From a bacterium (GTDB taxonomy: Bacteria > Bacillota > Clostridia > Lachnospirales > Lachnospiraceae): 32,255 nucleotides of DNA. Shown in pieces: positions 15,169-23,495 of the stretch; within the stretch, counting starts at the first letter, position 1; every line of letters starts with the position of its first letter. The notes under the pieces were generated by a model. It had not been told where the DNA came from and did no database searches. It saw nothing but the letters and a program-made list of their open reading frames with translations. The translations under genes and the position numbers were made by a program. The stretch covers positions 139,545-171,799 of the forward strand of contig JAUNGE010000001.1 of the NCBI GenBank assembly GCA_030524675.1. The letters are read 5' to 3'.

Positions 15169-15878
15169 GATTTCATCCCCTTCTCTCGTTTACTTAAAAC
15201 CGACCGCAGCAGCATCAGAACAGCCGTTATACTCACCATAGAAGGAATCAGGAAATTCTCTGCTCCCAGAAGCAGCAGACATGCCAAGGAAACGCCAACT
15301 CCCACCAATGCAGGAATACGCCTGTCTTTCTTCAGCAAGTTATCTGTCAAGATAACCACAAACAAAGCTGTCATGGAAAATTCAACCCCTGTCGTATTAA
15401 TTGTCACAATCTGCCCGAAAATCCCTCCGAGGGCACTCCCAAGCACCCAGTATATCTGGTCTAAAAGTGAAATCCACAGATAATATGCATTTTTGTCTAC
15501 CCCGTCCGGAATCTCTCCAGTGCAGACAAGACTGTACGTTTCATCTGTCAATGTAAAAATCAGATATGGCTTTATTTTACCGGTTCCACTGTATTTTTCA
15601 ATCATGGACAGCCCATAAAACAAATGTCTGGCATGTATCATCAGAGTCATAATCCCCGCTGTCAGCAAACTGGCGCCACTAGAAAGCAGGTCTACTGTAA
15701 CAAACTGCATACTTCCGCCATAAATAGTCAATCCCATCAGAATGGCCCACATAAAAGAATAGCCTTTGCTTTGCAGCAGTAGCCCAAATCCAAATCCCAG
15801 AACCAGATAGCCTGCCATTACAGGAACGGTGCGCCAGAATGCAGCGAAAAACGCGTTTCCATAGTTTGACTTATTCAT
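15165..15878 (-). CDS. azlC: branched-chain amino acid exporter large subunit
   Basis: A 237-aa AzlC-family protein with about seven or eight membrane segments. The family-typical start AFWRTVPVMAGYLVLGFGFGLLL is followed by GGSMQFVTVDLL, HARHLFYGLSM and TDETYSLV. AzlC is the large subunit that exports branched-chain amino acids with AzlD. I use the ATG at 15878 rather than one nine codons upstream because GGAGGG lies a few bases before it; the upstream ATG has no binding site. An IS605-type right end stops about 14 bases upstream of the start codon, so the native promoter may be displaced or supplied by the relic. Confidence 0.9.
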   Translation of the reverse strand: MNKSNYGNAFFAAFWRTVPVMAGYLVLGFGFGLLLQSKGYSFMWAILMGLTIYGGSMQFVTVDLLSSGASLLTAGIMTLMIHARHLFYGLSMIEKYSGTGKIKPYLIFTLTDETYSLVCTGEIPDGVDKNAYYLWISLLDQIYWVLGSALGGIFGQIVTINTTGVEFSMTALFVVILTDNLLKKDRRIPALVGVGVSLACLLLLGAENFLIPSMVSITAVLMLLRSVLSKREKGMKS

Positions 15879-15891
15879 TGTTCCCTCCGCA

Positions 15892-16040
15892 TACTGACAC
15901 TCCAACGGCTAAAGCACGTTGGGTTCTTATATACATTCACTTCCAAATATGCTCGAAAACATATAAGACTCATGAGTTTTTATAAGACTTTCACTATCAA
16001 GAATACCTTTGCATTCATTAGCGATAGCATTAGGCTCGTG
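15892..16040 (-). mobile_element. IS200/IS605 TnpB-type right-end relic (first 57-bp copy)
   Basis: Reading the minus strand, an open frame of 37 codons (16040-15930, containing LDSESLIKTHESYMF and ending SECI) has no start. It is followed by GAACCCAACG...CTTTAG...CGTTGGAGTGTCAG, the typical hairpin layout at TnpB-type right ends. Hairpin arms are CCAACG at 15902-15907 and CGTTGG at 15917-15922. Bases 15892-15948 recur exactly at 32199-32255. The rest of the gap up to leuS (16041-16173) has no recognised gene. Confidence 0.55.
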
Positions 16041-16173
16041 TCAAAACCTTTTCTATATTTTTTGTGCTATCCATCCCACACCTCAAGGAGTGAACTTTTC
16101 GCACATTCATTGTAAAAATCTTGAGAAATTCTTCTCTCTTCTCCATTGTCTTTTTTAGATTTTCTTATACTGC

Positions 16174-18588
16174 TTATTTCATTACAATATTGATAATCTT
16201 CTTCGGCACATAGATTTCTTTCACAATGTTTCCGGTCAGCTTATCCTTGATAGCTTCCTTGCCTGCCGCCAGAGCGTCTTCCTTCGGGCAGTCTGCTGCG
16301 ATGCTGATGACAGCTCTTGTCTTGCCGTTAATCTGCACGGCAACCTCCACCTCATCATCTTTCATTGCCTCCGCATCACACTGCGGCCAGGACTGATGGA
16401 ATACGCTGTCTGTGCCGCCGAGCTGCTCCCACAATTCCTCACCCATATGCGGTGCAAAAGGAGCCAACAGAATGATAAAGGTCTTTAAGGTCTCTTTATC
16501 AATTCCGCCCTCTTTCTTTGCCAGATCAATCAGCTTGTTGTTGTACTCCATAAAACCAGAAACCACAGTGTTCAGATTGAACTGCTCGAAACGCTGCTCG
16601 ATATCAAAAATCAACTTATGGCGCAGCTTCACCATCTCTTTTGTCTCTGCCACATCTTTGTCCTTGCTGTCCATAACCAGGTTCCAGAAACGGTTTAAGA
16701 AACGAGAAACGCCCTCGATACCGCGGTCATCCCACTCTGCATCCAGCTCCGGCGGTCCCACGAACAGCTCGTACATTCTCAGAGCATCGCATCCATAGTC
16801 TCTCACCAGGTCATCCGGAGAAACCACGTTTCCTTTGGATTTGCTCATCTTGATACCATTCTTACCAGTAATCATACCTTGGTTGAACAATTTCTTAAAT
16901 GGCTCATCAAAATCGATCACACCGATATCATACAGGAACTTGGTGTAAAAACGGCTGTACAGAAGGTGAAGAACCGCATGCTCCACACCGCCGATGTACA
17001 TATCCACCGGCAGGTACTTATCTGCTTTCTCTCTGGAAACCAGCTCTTTGTCATTGTGGTTATCCACATAGCGCAGGAAATACCAGGAAGAACCTGCCCA
17101 CTGCGGCATGGTGTTTGTCTCACGCTTCGCCGCTGCACCGCAGACCGGACATGTGGTATTTACCCACTCGTCAATCGCGGCCAGAGGAGACTCGCCCGTA
17201 CCAGTCGGCTGGTAGCTCTCCACCTCCGGCAGTCTCAGAGGAAGCTGGTCTTCTGGAACTGGCACACAGCCGCACTTCGGGCAGTGGATAATCGGAATCG
17301 GCTCACCCCAATAACGCTGACGGGAGAATACCCAGTCACGCAGCTTGTAGTTTACAGTCTTCTTTCCGATGCCCATCTTCTCGATTATCATCGGCGCCTC
17401 TTTTTTCAGAACAGCGGACTCCATTCCGTTCCAATCTCCAGAATTGATCATAGTTCCGGATGCCTCTGTATATGCCTCTGTCATGTTCTCGATTTCCTTG
17501 CCGTCCTTTGCGATAACCTGGATAATCGGAATGTTGAATTTTGTCGCAAACGCAAAATCACGGTCATCATGTGCAGGAACACACATAATAGCGCCTGTAC
17601 CATAATCTGCCAGTACATAGTCGGACAGCCAGATCGGAATTTTCTTTCCATTCATCGGGTTGATGGCATAGGTGCCTGTGAAGACGCCAGTCTTCTCCTT
17701 GTCCTGCATACGGTCTACGTTGGACTTCATGGAAGCGTCAAAAATATACTTCTCCACTGCCTCTCTCGTCTCATCGGTAGCCAGACTCTTTGCCAGCTTA
17801 TGCTCCGGAGCCAGTACCATAAAGGTGGCGCCGTGGAGTGTATCTGGTCTCGTCGTGTAAACCGTGATCTTCTCCTCTCTTCCATCAATCGGGAAGTCCA
17901 CCTCAGCACCGTAGGATTTTCCAATCCACTCGCTCTGCATCTTCTTTACCTTTTCCGGCCAATCCAACTTATCCAGGTCATTCAACAGACGCTCTGCATA
18001 TGCAGTAATCTTTAACATCCACTGACGCAGGTTCTTCTTTGTCACCGGAGAACCGCAGCGCTCGCAGCATCCGTTTACAACTTCCTCATTTGCCAGACCT
18101 GTCTTACAGGAAGGACACCAGTTGATCGGGAACTCCTTCTCATAAGCCAGACCCTTCTTGAACATCTGCACAAAAATCCACTGCGTCCATTTGTAGAACT
18201 CTGGGTCAGTTGTGTTGACTTCCATATCCCAGTCATAGATAGCCGCAATCTCATTGATCTGGCGCTTAATATTTGCCACATTCTCTGCGGTGGATTTTGC
18301 CGGATGGATGCCCATCTTGATCGCATAGTTCTCAGCCGGCAGACCGAATGCATCCCAGCCCATCGGATGAATCACATATTTTCCCTTTAACAGCTGGTAA
18401 CGGCTCCAGACATCGGAGATTACATAGCCTCTCCAGTGTCCTACATGCAGGCCGCTGCCGGACGGATACGGGAACATATCCAGACAATAATATTTCTCTT
18501 TCTTTCCATCGTTCACATTGATCGGGCGCATTTGCCAGTTTGAACGCCATTTTTTCTCAATCGCACTGTGATTGTATGGGGTTGCCAT
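16174..18588 (-). CDS. leuS: leucyl-tRNA synthetase
   Basis: An 804-aa class I synthetase of normal bacterial length that charges tRNA-Leu. The HIGH-type motif is PYPSGSGLHVGH at residues 40-51. A zinc-binding segment follows (CPSCKTGLANEE...CCERCGS), then the editing domain with TTRPDTLHGATF and GTGAIMCVPAHDDRDF, and a second Cys cluster (CPKCGC...CPVCG). The KMSKS motif appears in GKNGIKMSKSKGNVV. The anticodon-binding C-terminus ends near VKEIYVPKKIINIV. AGGAGGA precedes the ATG. Expression is controlled by a T-box leader upstream. Large plus-strand ORFs inside this gene are shadows. Confidence 0.97.
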   Translation of the reverse strand: MATPYNHSAIEKKWRSNWQMRPINVNDGKKEKYYCLDMFPYPSGSGLHVGHWRGYVISDVWSRYQLLKGKYVIHPMGWDAFGLPAENYAIKMGIHPAKSTAENVANIKRQINEIAAIYDWDMEVNTTDPEFYKWTQWIFVQMFKKGLAYEKEFPINWCPSCKTGLANEEVVNGCCERCGSPVTKKNLRQWMLKITAYAERLLNDLDKLDWPEKVKKMQSEWIGKSYGAEVDFPIDGREEKITVYTTRPDTLHGATFMVLAPEHKLAKSLATDETREAVEKYIFDASMKSNVDRMQDKEKTGVFTGTYAINPMNGKKIPIWLSDYVLADYGTGAIMCVPAHDDRDFAFATKFNIPIIQVIAKDGKEIENMTEAYTEASGTMINSGDWNGMESAVLKKEAPMIIEKMGIGKKTVNYKLRDWVFSRQRYWGEPIPIIHCPKCGCVPVPEDQLPLRLPEVESYQPTGTGESPLAAIDEWVNTTCPVCGAAAKRETNTMPQWAGSSWYFLRYVDNHNDKELVSREKADKYLPVDMYIGGVEHAVLHLLYSRFYTKFLYDIGVIDFDEPFKKLFNQGMITGKNGIKMSKSKGNVVSPDDLVRDYGCDALRMYELFVGPPELDAEWDDRGIEGVSRFLNRFWNLVMDSKDKDVAETKEMVKLRHKLIFDIEQRFEQFNLNTVVSGFMEYNNKLIDLAKKEGGIDKETLKTFIILLAPFAPHMGEELWEQLGGTDSVFHQSWPQCDAEAMKDDEVEVAVQINGKTRAVISIAADCPKEDALAAGKEAIKDKLTGNIVKEIYVPKKIINIVMK

Positions 18589-18686
18589 CTTTTCATTCCT
18601 CCTAGTTTCTTCAAAAATTCCTATAGAGCATTTTTTGCTGCATCAAAACACGCCGACATCGCTTCAGCATCTTTTCATACAACACC

Positions 18687-18945
18687 AAAAACGCCTGGCT
18701 TTCTCATCTCACAAAGAGACGCAAAGCCAGGCGTGCGCGGTACCACTCTTATTCACACAAAAACGTGTGCTCTCAACTCCTGTAACGGCGGAATCCGTCA
18801 GATTCTACTGGGGAAACACATTCTCTTTTGTGTTTCCTTTTCTTTCTGCCGCTCCAAGGCCAGTTCCAAAAGTCTTCCCCGCGGCCTCGCACCCACCGGC
18901 CGCTCTCTGAAGGCATCCAACTTCTGTACTCTTCCTCTTCTGCGC
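18687..18945 (-). promoter_or_regulatory. leucine T-box riboswitch with terminator
   Basis: The minus-strand leader of leuS contains the T-box core AAGAGTGGTACCGCG (about 18750-18735). A strong terminator follows: stem 18732-18723 with 18702-18693, then TTTTT at 18691-18687. Stem I is recognised by AGAAGAGGAAGAGTAC at its start and AGAGAGC followed by GGTGGGTGCGAGG in the distal part. A specifier region GGAA-CTG-GCC-TTGGAGC follows, in which CTG (18863-18861) is a leucine codon. Uncharged tRNA-Leu would stabilise the antiterminator and turn on leuS. Confidence 0.92.
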
Positions 18946-18968
18946 TTTTCTCAAATGTTTAATTTCTC

Positions 18969-19058
18969 TCAGATGTCTGAGCGAGCACGAAGCACTCGAC
19001 TTTCCTATCATAGTGGTGTCGTCGTCAGGCGACATGTCCGTCTAGGGTCTACATCTGA
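18969..19058 (-). other. structured 5' domain ahead of the T-box
   Basis: A 90-base domain between the leuS promoter and T-box stem I. It is closed by a perfect 8-bp pair, TCAGATGT (19058-19051) with ACATCTGA (18976-18969). Inside are a GTCG-CCTGA-CGAC hairpin and a CGAGUGC-UUC-GUGCUCG hairpin. It is not part of the standard T-box fold and I cannot match it to a known RNA family. Confidence 0.45.
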
Positions 19059-19076
19059 TTTGACGCTATAGCTTAG

Positions 19077-19105
19077 AATTTATCACATCTTAAAAATTGT
19101 GTCAA
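19077..19105 (-). promoter_or_regulatory. leuS promoter
   Basis: Minus strand TTGACA (19105-19100) and TAAATT (19082-19077) are 17 bases apart, giving a leader of about 480 bases before leuS. Confidence 0.8.
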
Positions 19106-19179
19106 CTACTTTCCATTACTTTTCTCTGCTTTTTGCAGTATCGTGCTCCGCATGTACATGCCGTTTTTAAACATATCCA

Positions 19180-19635
19180 TCACAGTCCCAAAACTTCCTC
19201 CAGCTTTCTCACAAACATTTCCAGCCCCTGTTCATCTTCCAAAGAAAACCGCCCCTTCTTCGGGCTGTCAATATCCAGCACACCCCACACATACCCATTC
19301 TTGTGAATCGGTATCACAATCTCTGAATTGGAAGCGCTGTCACATGCAATATGTCCGGCAAATGCGTGCACATCAGGCACGCATTGTATTCGGTCCTTTT
19401 CCACGGCCGTTCCACAGACGCCTTTTCCTACAGCAATCTTTGTACAGGCAATTTTCCCCTGAAACGGTCCTAACACCAGCTCACCATCCCGCATCAGATA
19501 AAATCCTGCCCAGTTGATCTCCTCCAGAGATTCATACAGAAGCGCCGCCGCATTGGCCAGATTTGTCACCTCATACTCCACGCCTTCTGCCAAAGCTTCC
19601 ATCTGTGCCGCCATCCATACATAATCTGTTTTCAT
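19180..19635 (-). CDS. msrC: free methionine-(R)-sulfoxide reductase (GAF domain)
   Basis: A 151-aa single GAF-domain protein of the fRMsr (YebR) family, which reduces free methionine-R-sulfoxide to methionine. The WAGFYL and LVLGPFQG segments are typical. Catalytic and resolving cysteines are C64, C74 and C98, with spacings of 10 and 24 residues, the same as in the E. coli enzyme. C85 is extra. DIDSP near residue 121 and the C-terminal helix complete the fold. GGAGGAG precedes the ATG. It is cytoplasmic and probably monocistronic or read from the CPBP gene side; the two genes are separated by 133 pyrimidine-rich bases. It fits an oxidative-stress theme with the nearby rubredoxin. Confidence 0.92.
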   Translation of the reverse strand: MKTDYVWMAAQMEALAEGVEYEVTNLANAAALLYESLEEINWAGFYLMRDGELVLGPFQGKIACTKIAVGKGVCGTAVEKDRIQCVPDVHAFAGHIACDSASNSEIVIPIHKNGYVWGVLDIDSPKKGRFSLEDEQGLEMFVRKLEEVLGL

Positions 19636-19768
19636 AGTTTTTTCTCCTCCATACTTTCCTTCTCATTTTCTTTTTCTTCATTTTTCTTGCTTTTTCTTCT
19701 GTAAACCTCTCCTGTAAACCTTTTCCTCTATGTTCCAATCCCCATTATCCCTGTGTTCCATACAGCCT

Positions 19769-20710
19769 CTACACCATCACAGAGCGCGCCAGGATCACTG
19801 CAGAGTAGAGCAGATACACCCAAAAACCAGGGCTTTTTGCCAGCGCCAGCAGCACATTCCCTCTTTCTTCGCGCTCTCTGGCCGGCAGAAAATGGATCTG
19901 CCTCACATTACAGCAAAGCAGCACAATCCCCGCTATGGTACATCCAATCAAAAGCAGCCCGTAAGCCGCCAGCATCATCATGGGAATTGCCCAAAACAGC
20001 GGACCTCTGCCTGCCATCCTCTCCTGCCATTTCACCAGCTCTGGCGCCAAAATCCCACCAAAGAAGTTGATGGCCATATGAAACTCGATAGGATAGCGGA
20101 TTTTTCCTGTCTTTACATACAGATAAGCGAACAGTGCTCCCAGACCAAACGCATAGAAAAACTGGTAGAAATTTCCATGAGCCAGCGCGAAGAAAAATGC
20201 CGAGAGCAGAACCGCCGGAAGCTGCCCGAATCTAGCAATCCTGTCTAAAAGCAGTTTGCGAAACAGCCATTCCTCCACAATCGGCGCTAGTATCACCATA
20301 GAAAGCAGATTGAGCCACACATTGGACTCCATCAAAAGCTCTGTCATCTGGTTTGTTGGCATCCCCTTGCCTGTAAATACGCCCACAGAAAACATCATGG
20401 CGTTTCCGATAAGATTTCCAATGTACATAAAGGACATGCAGATAATAAAATACAGAATCCGTTTTCCTAGACTCCAGTATTCCTGCTGCACCCCTCCTCC
20501 CTTTGGCAGCAGCGAAAACAGCGCTTTTGACAGAAAAAATCCCACACCATACATAGAAACACAGCTCACTGTAATTGAAATCCATGCTTGGTTTTCCTCT
20601 GTCAAAAGCCCCAGACGCCGTAAAAGCAGCGACAGCAGCACCTGTGCCGCCGTTGCAGATACAAAAAAGCAGACATAAATCCAAGACGTTCTGTTGTACA
20701 GTTTACTCAT
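19769..20710 (-). CDS. CPBP family intramembrane metalloprotease
   Basis: A 313-aa polytopic membrane protein of the CAAX protease / bacteriocin-processing (Abi) family. Hydrophobic segments are near 10-30, 45-65, 85-112, 132-145, 165-178, 183-198 and two after 245. The glutamic intramembrane protease motifs are intact: EExxxR at E146-E147-R151 (EEWLFR), FxxxH at H178 (FALAH) and HxxxN at H211-N215. Substrates are unknown; family members may process prenylated peptides, bacteriocins or membrane proteins. AAGGAGAG precedes the ATG. A terminator separates it from the rubredoxin gene upstream, so it has its own promoter. Confidence 0.9.
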   Translation of the reverse strand: MSKLYNRTSWIYVCFFVSATAAQVLLSLLLRRLGLLTEENQAWISITVSCVSMYGVGFFLSKALFSLLPKGGGVQQEYWSLGKRILYFIICMSFMYIGNLIGNAMMFSVGVFTGKGMPTNQMTELLMESNVWLNLLSMVILAPIVEEWLFRKLLLDRIARFGQLPAVLLSAFFFALAHGNFYQFFYAFGLGALFAYLYVKTGKIRYPIEFHMAINFFGGILAPELVKWQERMAGRGPLFWAIPMMMLAAYGLLLIGCTIAGIVLLCCNVRQIHFLPAREREERGNVLLALAKSPGFWVYLLYSAVILARSVMV

Positions 20711-20757
20711 AGTTCTCTCCTTGCGATCTCTCTTTTCGTTTCCTCTCCTAATTATAC

Positions 20758-20821
20758 TACAAAAAAAGCAGTTCTTCTGCTGTTATCTTTTTCGTTTTTT
20801 TAATCAGCCAGAAAAACTGCT
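20758..20821 (-). terminator. strong terminator between rubredoxin and the CPBP gene
   Basis: On the minus strand AGCAGTTTTTCTGGCTG pairs with CAGCAGAAGAACTGCT and is followed by TTTTTTT. The stem is about 16 bp with a large loop. It closes the rubredoxin transcript. Confidence 0.85.
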
Positions 20822-20891
20822 CTCTTCTTTTTGCAAAACTCTTTATAGAGCTTTTCATTTTTCATTCATGATACCATTCATGATAAGTAAC

Positions 20892-20946
20892 ATCCCCGCT
20901 ACCCTCACTCCGAATACGCAAAATACGAAGTGGGGATAACGGGGAT
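20892..20946 (-). repeat. long imperfect palindrome, 21-bp stem
   Basis: Arms at 20892-20912 and 20926-20946 enclose a 13-base loop. Mismatches on the plus strand (C opposite A) become G-U pairs on the minus strand. The minus-strand RNA is thus nearly fully paired. There is no U tract. It lies downstream of a TnpB-type right end. Confidence 0.65.
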
Positions 20947-20958
20947 ACTGATTCTGTG

Positions 20959-21029
20959 GTGAACTATCCATTGTCTAAAGCCAATGGACTTCCTGCTTCA
21001 TTGACCTCTTCAAAACTCTGGTTGCCGTG
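20959..21029 (-). mobile_element. TnpB-type right-end relic behind rubredoxin
   Basis: The minus strand reads a short frame ending EVNEAGSPLALDNG-stop. This is followed by the hairpin CCATTG-GCTTTAGA-CAATGG (20987-20968) and a TTCAC end (20963-20959), a layout typical of IS200/IS605 right ends with the tnpB stop near the hairpin. Only about 70 bases remain and no start codon is present. The relic begins directly after the rubredoxin stop codon. Confidence 0.5.
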
Positions 21030-21031
21030 AA

Positions 21032-21193
21032 TTATTCCACCTCAGAAAATGCATCTTTTCCAAGGCCGCACAGCGGGCAAACCCAATCCTCTGGAATATC
21101 CTCAAAAGCAGTTCCTGGCTCTACGCCGTTATCTGGATCTCCCTCTGCCGGATCATAGATATAACCACAGACATCACATACATATTTCTTCAT
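21032..21193 (-). CDS. rub: rubredoxin
   Basis: A 53-aa single-iron electron carrier. The four iron ligands are C6 and C9 ([10 protein letters not shown]) and C39 and C42 (WVCPLCG). The conserved [13 protein letters not shown] loop and IPEDWVCP segment are intact, so this is a textbook rubredoxin of full length. GGAGGG lies seven bases before the ATG. It can pass electrons to the rubrerythrin of the same window or to other peroxide or oxygen reductases (family knowledge). It is transcribed alone, with a terminator downstream after a TnpB-type relic and a long palindrome. Confidence 0.96.
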   Translation of the reverse strand: MKKYVCDVCGYIYDPAEGDPDNGVEPGTAFEDIPEDWVCPLCGLGKDAFSEVE

Positions 21194-21343
21194 TATAGTT
21201 CCCTCCATTTTTTCCTGATTTTTCTCAGTTTTCTTGTTTTTATCTTTTCTAGTTTACACCATTTTTTGCAATTTGCCTGTTGTTTATCCAACAAACGAAA
21301 ATTTTTAGACTTTATTTCTTTATTTTTTATGGAAGCAAACCCT

Positions 21344-21364
21344 TCATGTCCGCTCCTGACATGA
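21344..21364 (-). terminator. hairpin at the end of the arginine operon
   Basis: TCATGTC and GACATGA pair around a 7-base loop just after argF. In the minus direction no clean U tract follows; on the plus strand a U-rich stretch does. The terminator call is weak. Confidence 0.35.
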
Positions 21365-21372
21365 CTATCTTT

Positions 21373-22281
21373 TTATTTATTGCCCATCAGAGTAACCATA
21401 ACGGCCTTCTGTGCATGGAGGCGGTTCTCTGCTTCCTCAAAGATTTCGTCCGCATGTTCCTCAAACACTTTCTCTGTAATCTCCTGTCCTCTGTAAGCCG
21501 GCAGACAGTGCTGTACCATAGCGTCCGGTTTTGTCACTGCCATCAAAGCATCATTGACCTGATATCCAGCAAATGCTTTCTGGCGCTCCTCCTTCTCACT
21601 CTCCTGTCCCATGGAAGCCCAGGTATCTGTAAAGACGATATCTGCATCCACAGCTGCTTCAAATGGGTCATCCGTCAGGAAGAAGTTCGGATTTTCCTTT
21701 GCAAATGCCAGAACCTCTGCAGCAGGCTGATAATTCTTTGGAGTCGCAATAGATACGTTAAGCCCCATCTTTAATCCGCCGACAATCAGAGAGTTTGCCA
21801 TATTGTTGCCGTCGCCGATATAGCACATCTTCAGACCGGCAAGCTTTCCATATTTCTCACGGATTGTCATAAGGTCAGCCAGCACCTGGCACGGATGGCA
21901 GAAATCAGTCAGCCCATTGATAATCGGGATAGAACCCATCTTCGCCAGATCTTCCACTTCCTTCTGCGCGTAAGTACGAATCATGATGCCGTCCAGATAG
22001 CGGGACAGAACTCTTGCAGTATCCTGTACCGGCTCACCGCGGCCAATCTGCAAATCTCTCGCAGACAAAAACAGCGGCTGTCCTCCCAGCTGATAGATGC
22101 CAGTCTCAAAGGACACACGAGTTCTGGTGGAAGATTTTTGGAAAATCAGTCCAACAGATTTTCCCGCTAAAAGCGGATGCGGAATGTTATGTTTCTTCTC
22201 ATATTTCAGCTGGTCTGCCAGATCCAAAATCTGCTTGATCTCGTCTGTACTGCAATCCAGTAATTTCAATAAGTGTTTCAT
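21373..22281 (-). CDS. argF: ornithine carbamoyltransferase
   Basis: A 302-aa enzyme that makes citrulline from ornithine and carbamoyl phosphate. The carbamoyl phosphate site is STRTR at residues 51-55 and HPCQ at 129-132. The ornithine side has DTWASMGQE at 219-227 and HCLP at 258-261. The length is normal for the anabolic form. It is the last gene of the arg operon: the start lies one base after the argD stop, and its binding site GGGAGG sits in the last argD codons, so translation is coupled. Carbamoyl phosphate synthase is not encoded in the window. Confidence 0.96.
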   Translation of the reverse strand: MKHLLKLLDCSTDEIKQILDLADQLKYEKKHNIPHPLLAGKSVGLIFQKSSTRTRVSFETGIYQLGGQPLFLSARDLQIGRGEPVQDTARVLSRYLDGIMIRTYAQKEVEDLAKMGSIPIINGLTDFCHPCQVLADLMTIREKYGKLAGLKMCYIGDGNNMANSLIVGGLKMGLNVSIATPKNYQPAAEVLAFAKENPNFFLTDDPFEAAVDADIVFTDTWASMGQESEKEERQKAFAGYQVNDALMAVTKPDAMVQHCLPAYRGQEITEKVFEEHADEIFEEAENRLHAQKAVMVTLMGNK

Positions 22282-22282
22282 A

Positions 22283-23461
22283 TTAAAATACCTCCCTTAC
22301 TCTCTCAATCGCCTCATCTATCTCCTCATAGGTAATGGTAAGCGGCGGCAGAAGGCGAATCGCATCTTTTCCTGCTGTCAAGACCAACACACCCTTATCC
22401 ATGCAGGCAGACACCAGCTCTGCCCGCTTCTCCTCATCCACAATCACGCCGAGCATCAGTCCCATGCCGCGGATATTTTTGATTGTCCCATGGGAAATCT
22501 CCAGCAGTTTCTTCTTTATGTACTCTCCTTTTTCCGTCACCTCATGCAGAAAATCCGGCTGATTTACAATCGAGAGCACTGCATTCGCTGCTGCACAGCA
22601 GAGCGGACTTCCGCCGAATGTCGTTGCGTGAGTTCCAGGAGTCAGCACGCTGTCGCAGGTTTTTGCCGCCATCACAGCGCCAATCGGCACGCCGCCGCCC
22701 AGCCCCTTCGCCATGGTGACGATATCTGGCTGGATTCCATACTGCTGGAAGCAGAACAGAGAACCGGTACGTCCGATACCTGTCTGCACCTCGTCGATTA
22801 TCAAAAGCAAATCATGCTCCTTGCAGAATGACGCAACATCCTGTACAAATGCCTTGTCCAGAGGCAGCACGCCGCCTTCTCCCTGAATCAGCTCCATCAT
22901 CACGGCACACGCGGAAGCATCTGCTTTCTGCTTTACATCTTCCAGATTGTTGGCCTCAGCATAGACAAACCCTTCCGTAAATGGGAAAAAGAACTGGTGA
23001 AATTTGTCCTGCCCCGTCGCCTTCAGCGTGGTGATGGTTCTTCCATGGAAAGAATTTTTCAGTGTGACAATCGTGCTTCTTCCCTCTCCGTACTTGTCGT
23101 AGGAGTACTTTCTGGCCAGCTTGACAGCGCCCTCATTCGCCTCCGCACCGGAATTGGCAAAAAACACCTTGCCCATATCGCATGATGTCACCAGTGTCTT
23201 TGCGGTCTGTACCATTGGCTCTGTCAAAAACAGGTTTGAAATGTGAAGAAGTTTTCCTGCCTGTTCGCTGATGGCAGACACCAGCTCCTCTCTCGCATAT
23301 CCCACACTGCACACACCGATTCCCGATGTCAAATCAATATATTCCTTGTTCTCTACATCCCAGACTTTAGAACCTTCCCCGTGGTCAATCGCCACTGCAA
23401 AACGCCCGTATGTCTGCATGACATAAGTCTGTTCTTCCTGCTTCAAATCCTGATATGTCAT
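22283..23461 (-). CDS. argD: acetylornithine aminotransferase
   Basis: A 392-aa PLP enzyme that converts N-acetylglutamate semialdehyde to N-acetylornithine. Family features: FANSGAEANEGAVKLARKYS (101-120), SFHGRT (137-142), IIDEVQTGIGRTG (221-233) and the Schiff-base lysine K252 in TMAKGLGGGVPIGA. I use ATG 23461, which has GGAGG 11 bases upstream. A longer frame starting at 23524 would overlap the end of argB and has no binding site. The gap to argB is 34 bases. It lies between argB and argF in the operon. Confidence 0.95.
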   Translation of the reverse strand: MTYQDLKQEEQTYVMQTYGRFAVAIDHGEGSKVWDVENKEYIDLTSGIGVCSVGYAREELVSAISEQAGKLLHISNLFLTEPMVQTAKTLVTSCDMGKVFFANSGAEANEGAVKLARKYSYDKYGEGRSTIVTLKNSFHGRTITTLKATGQDKFHQFFFPFTEGFVYAEANNLEDVKQKADASACAVMMELIQGEGGVLPLDKAFVQDVASFCKEHDLLLIIDEVQTGIGRTGSLFCFQQYGIQPDIVTMAKGLGGGVPIGAVMAAKTCDSVLTPGTHATTFGGSPLCCAAANAVLSIVNQPDFLHEVTEKGEYIKKKLLEISHGTIKNIRGMGLMLGVIVDEEKRAELVSACMDKGVLVLTAGKDAIRLLPPLTITYEEIDEAIERVREVF

Positions 23462-23495
23462 AACTGCAAATGCCTCCATATACTTTTGGTTCTTT

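Noticed and set aside
16879-18015. 378-codon plus-strand open frame opposite leuS
   Set aside because: It lies wholly within leuS, which has all synthetase motifs. The frame has no family resemblance and no binding site.
18969-19058. RNase P RNA fragment
   Set aside because: An AGGAAAGTC string resembles the conserved RNase P P4 region, but the rest of the fold is absent and the length is far too short.
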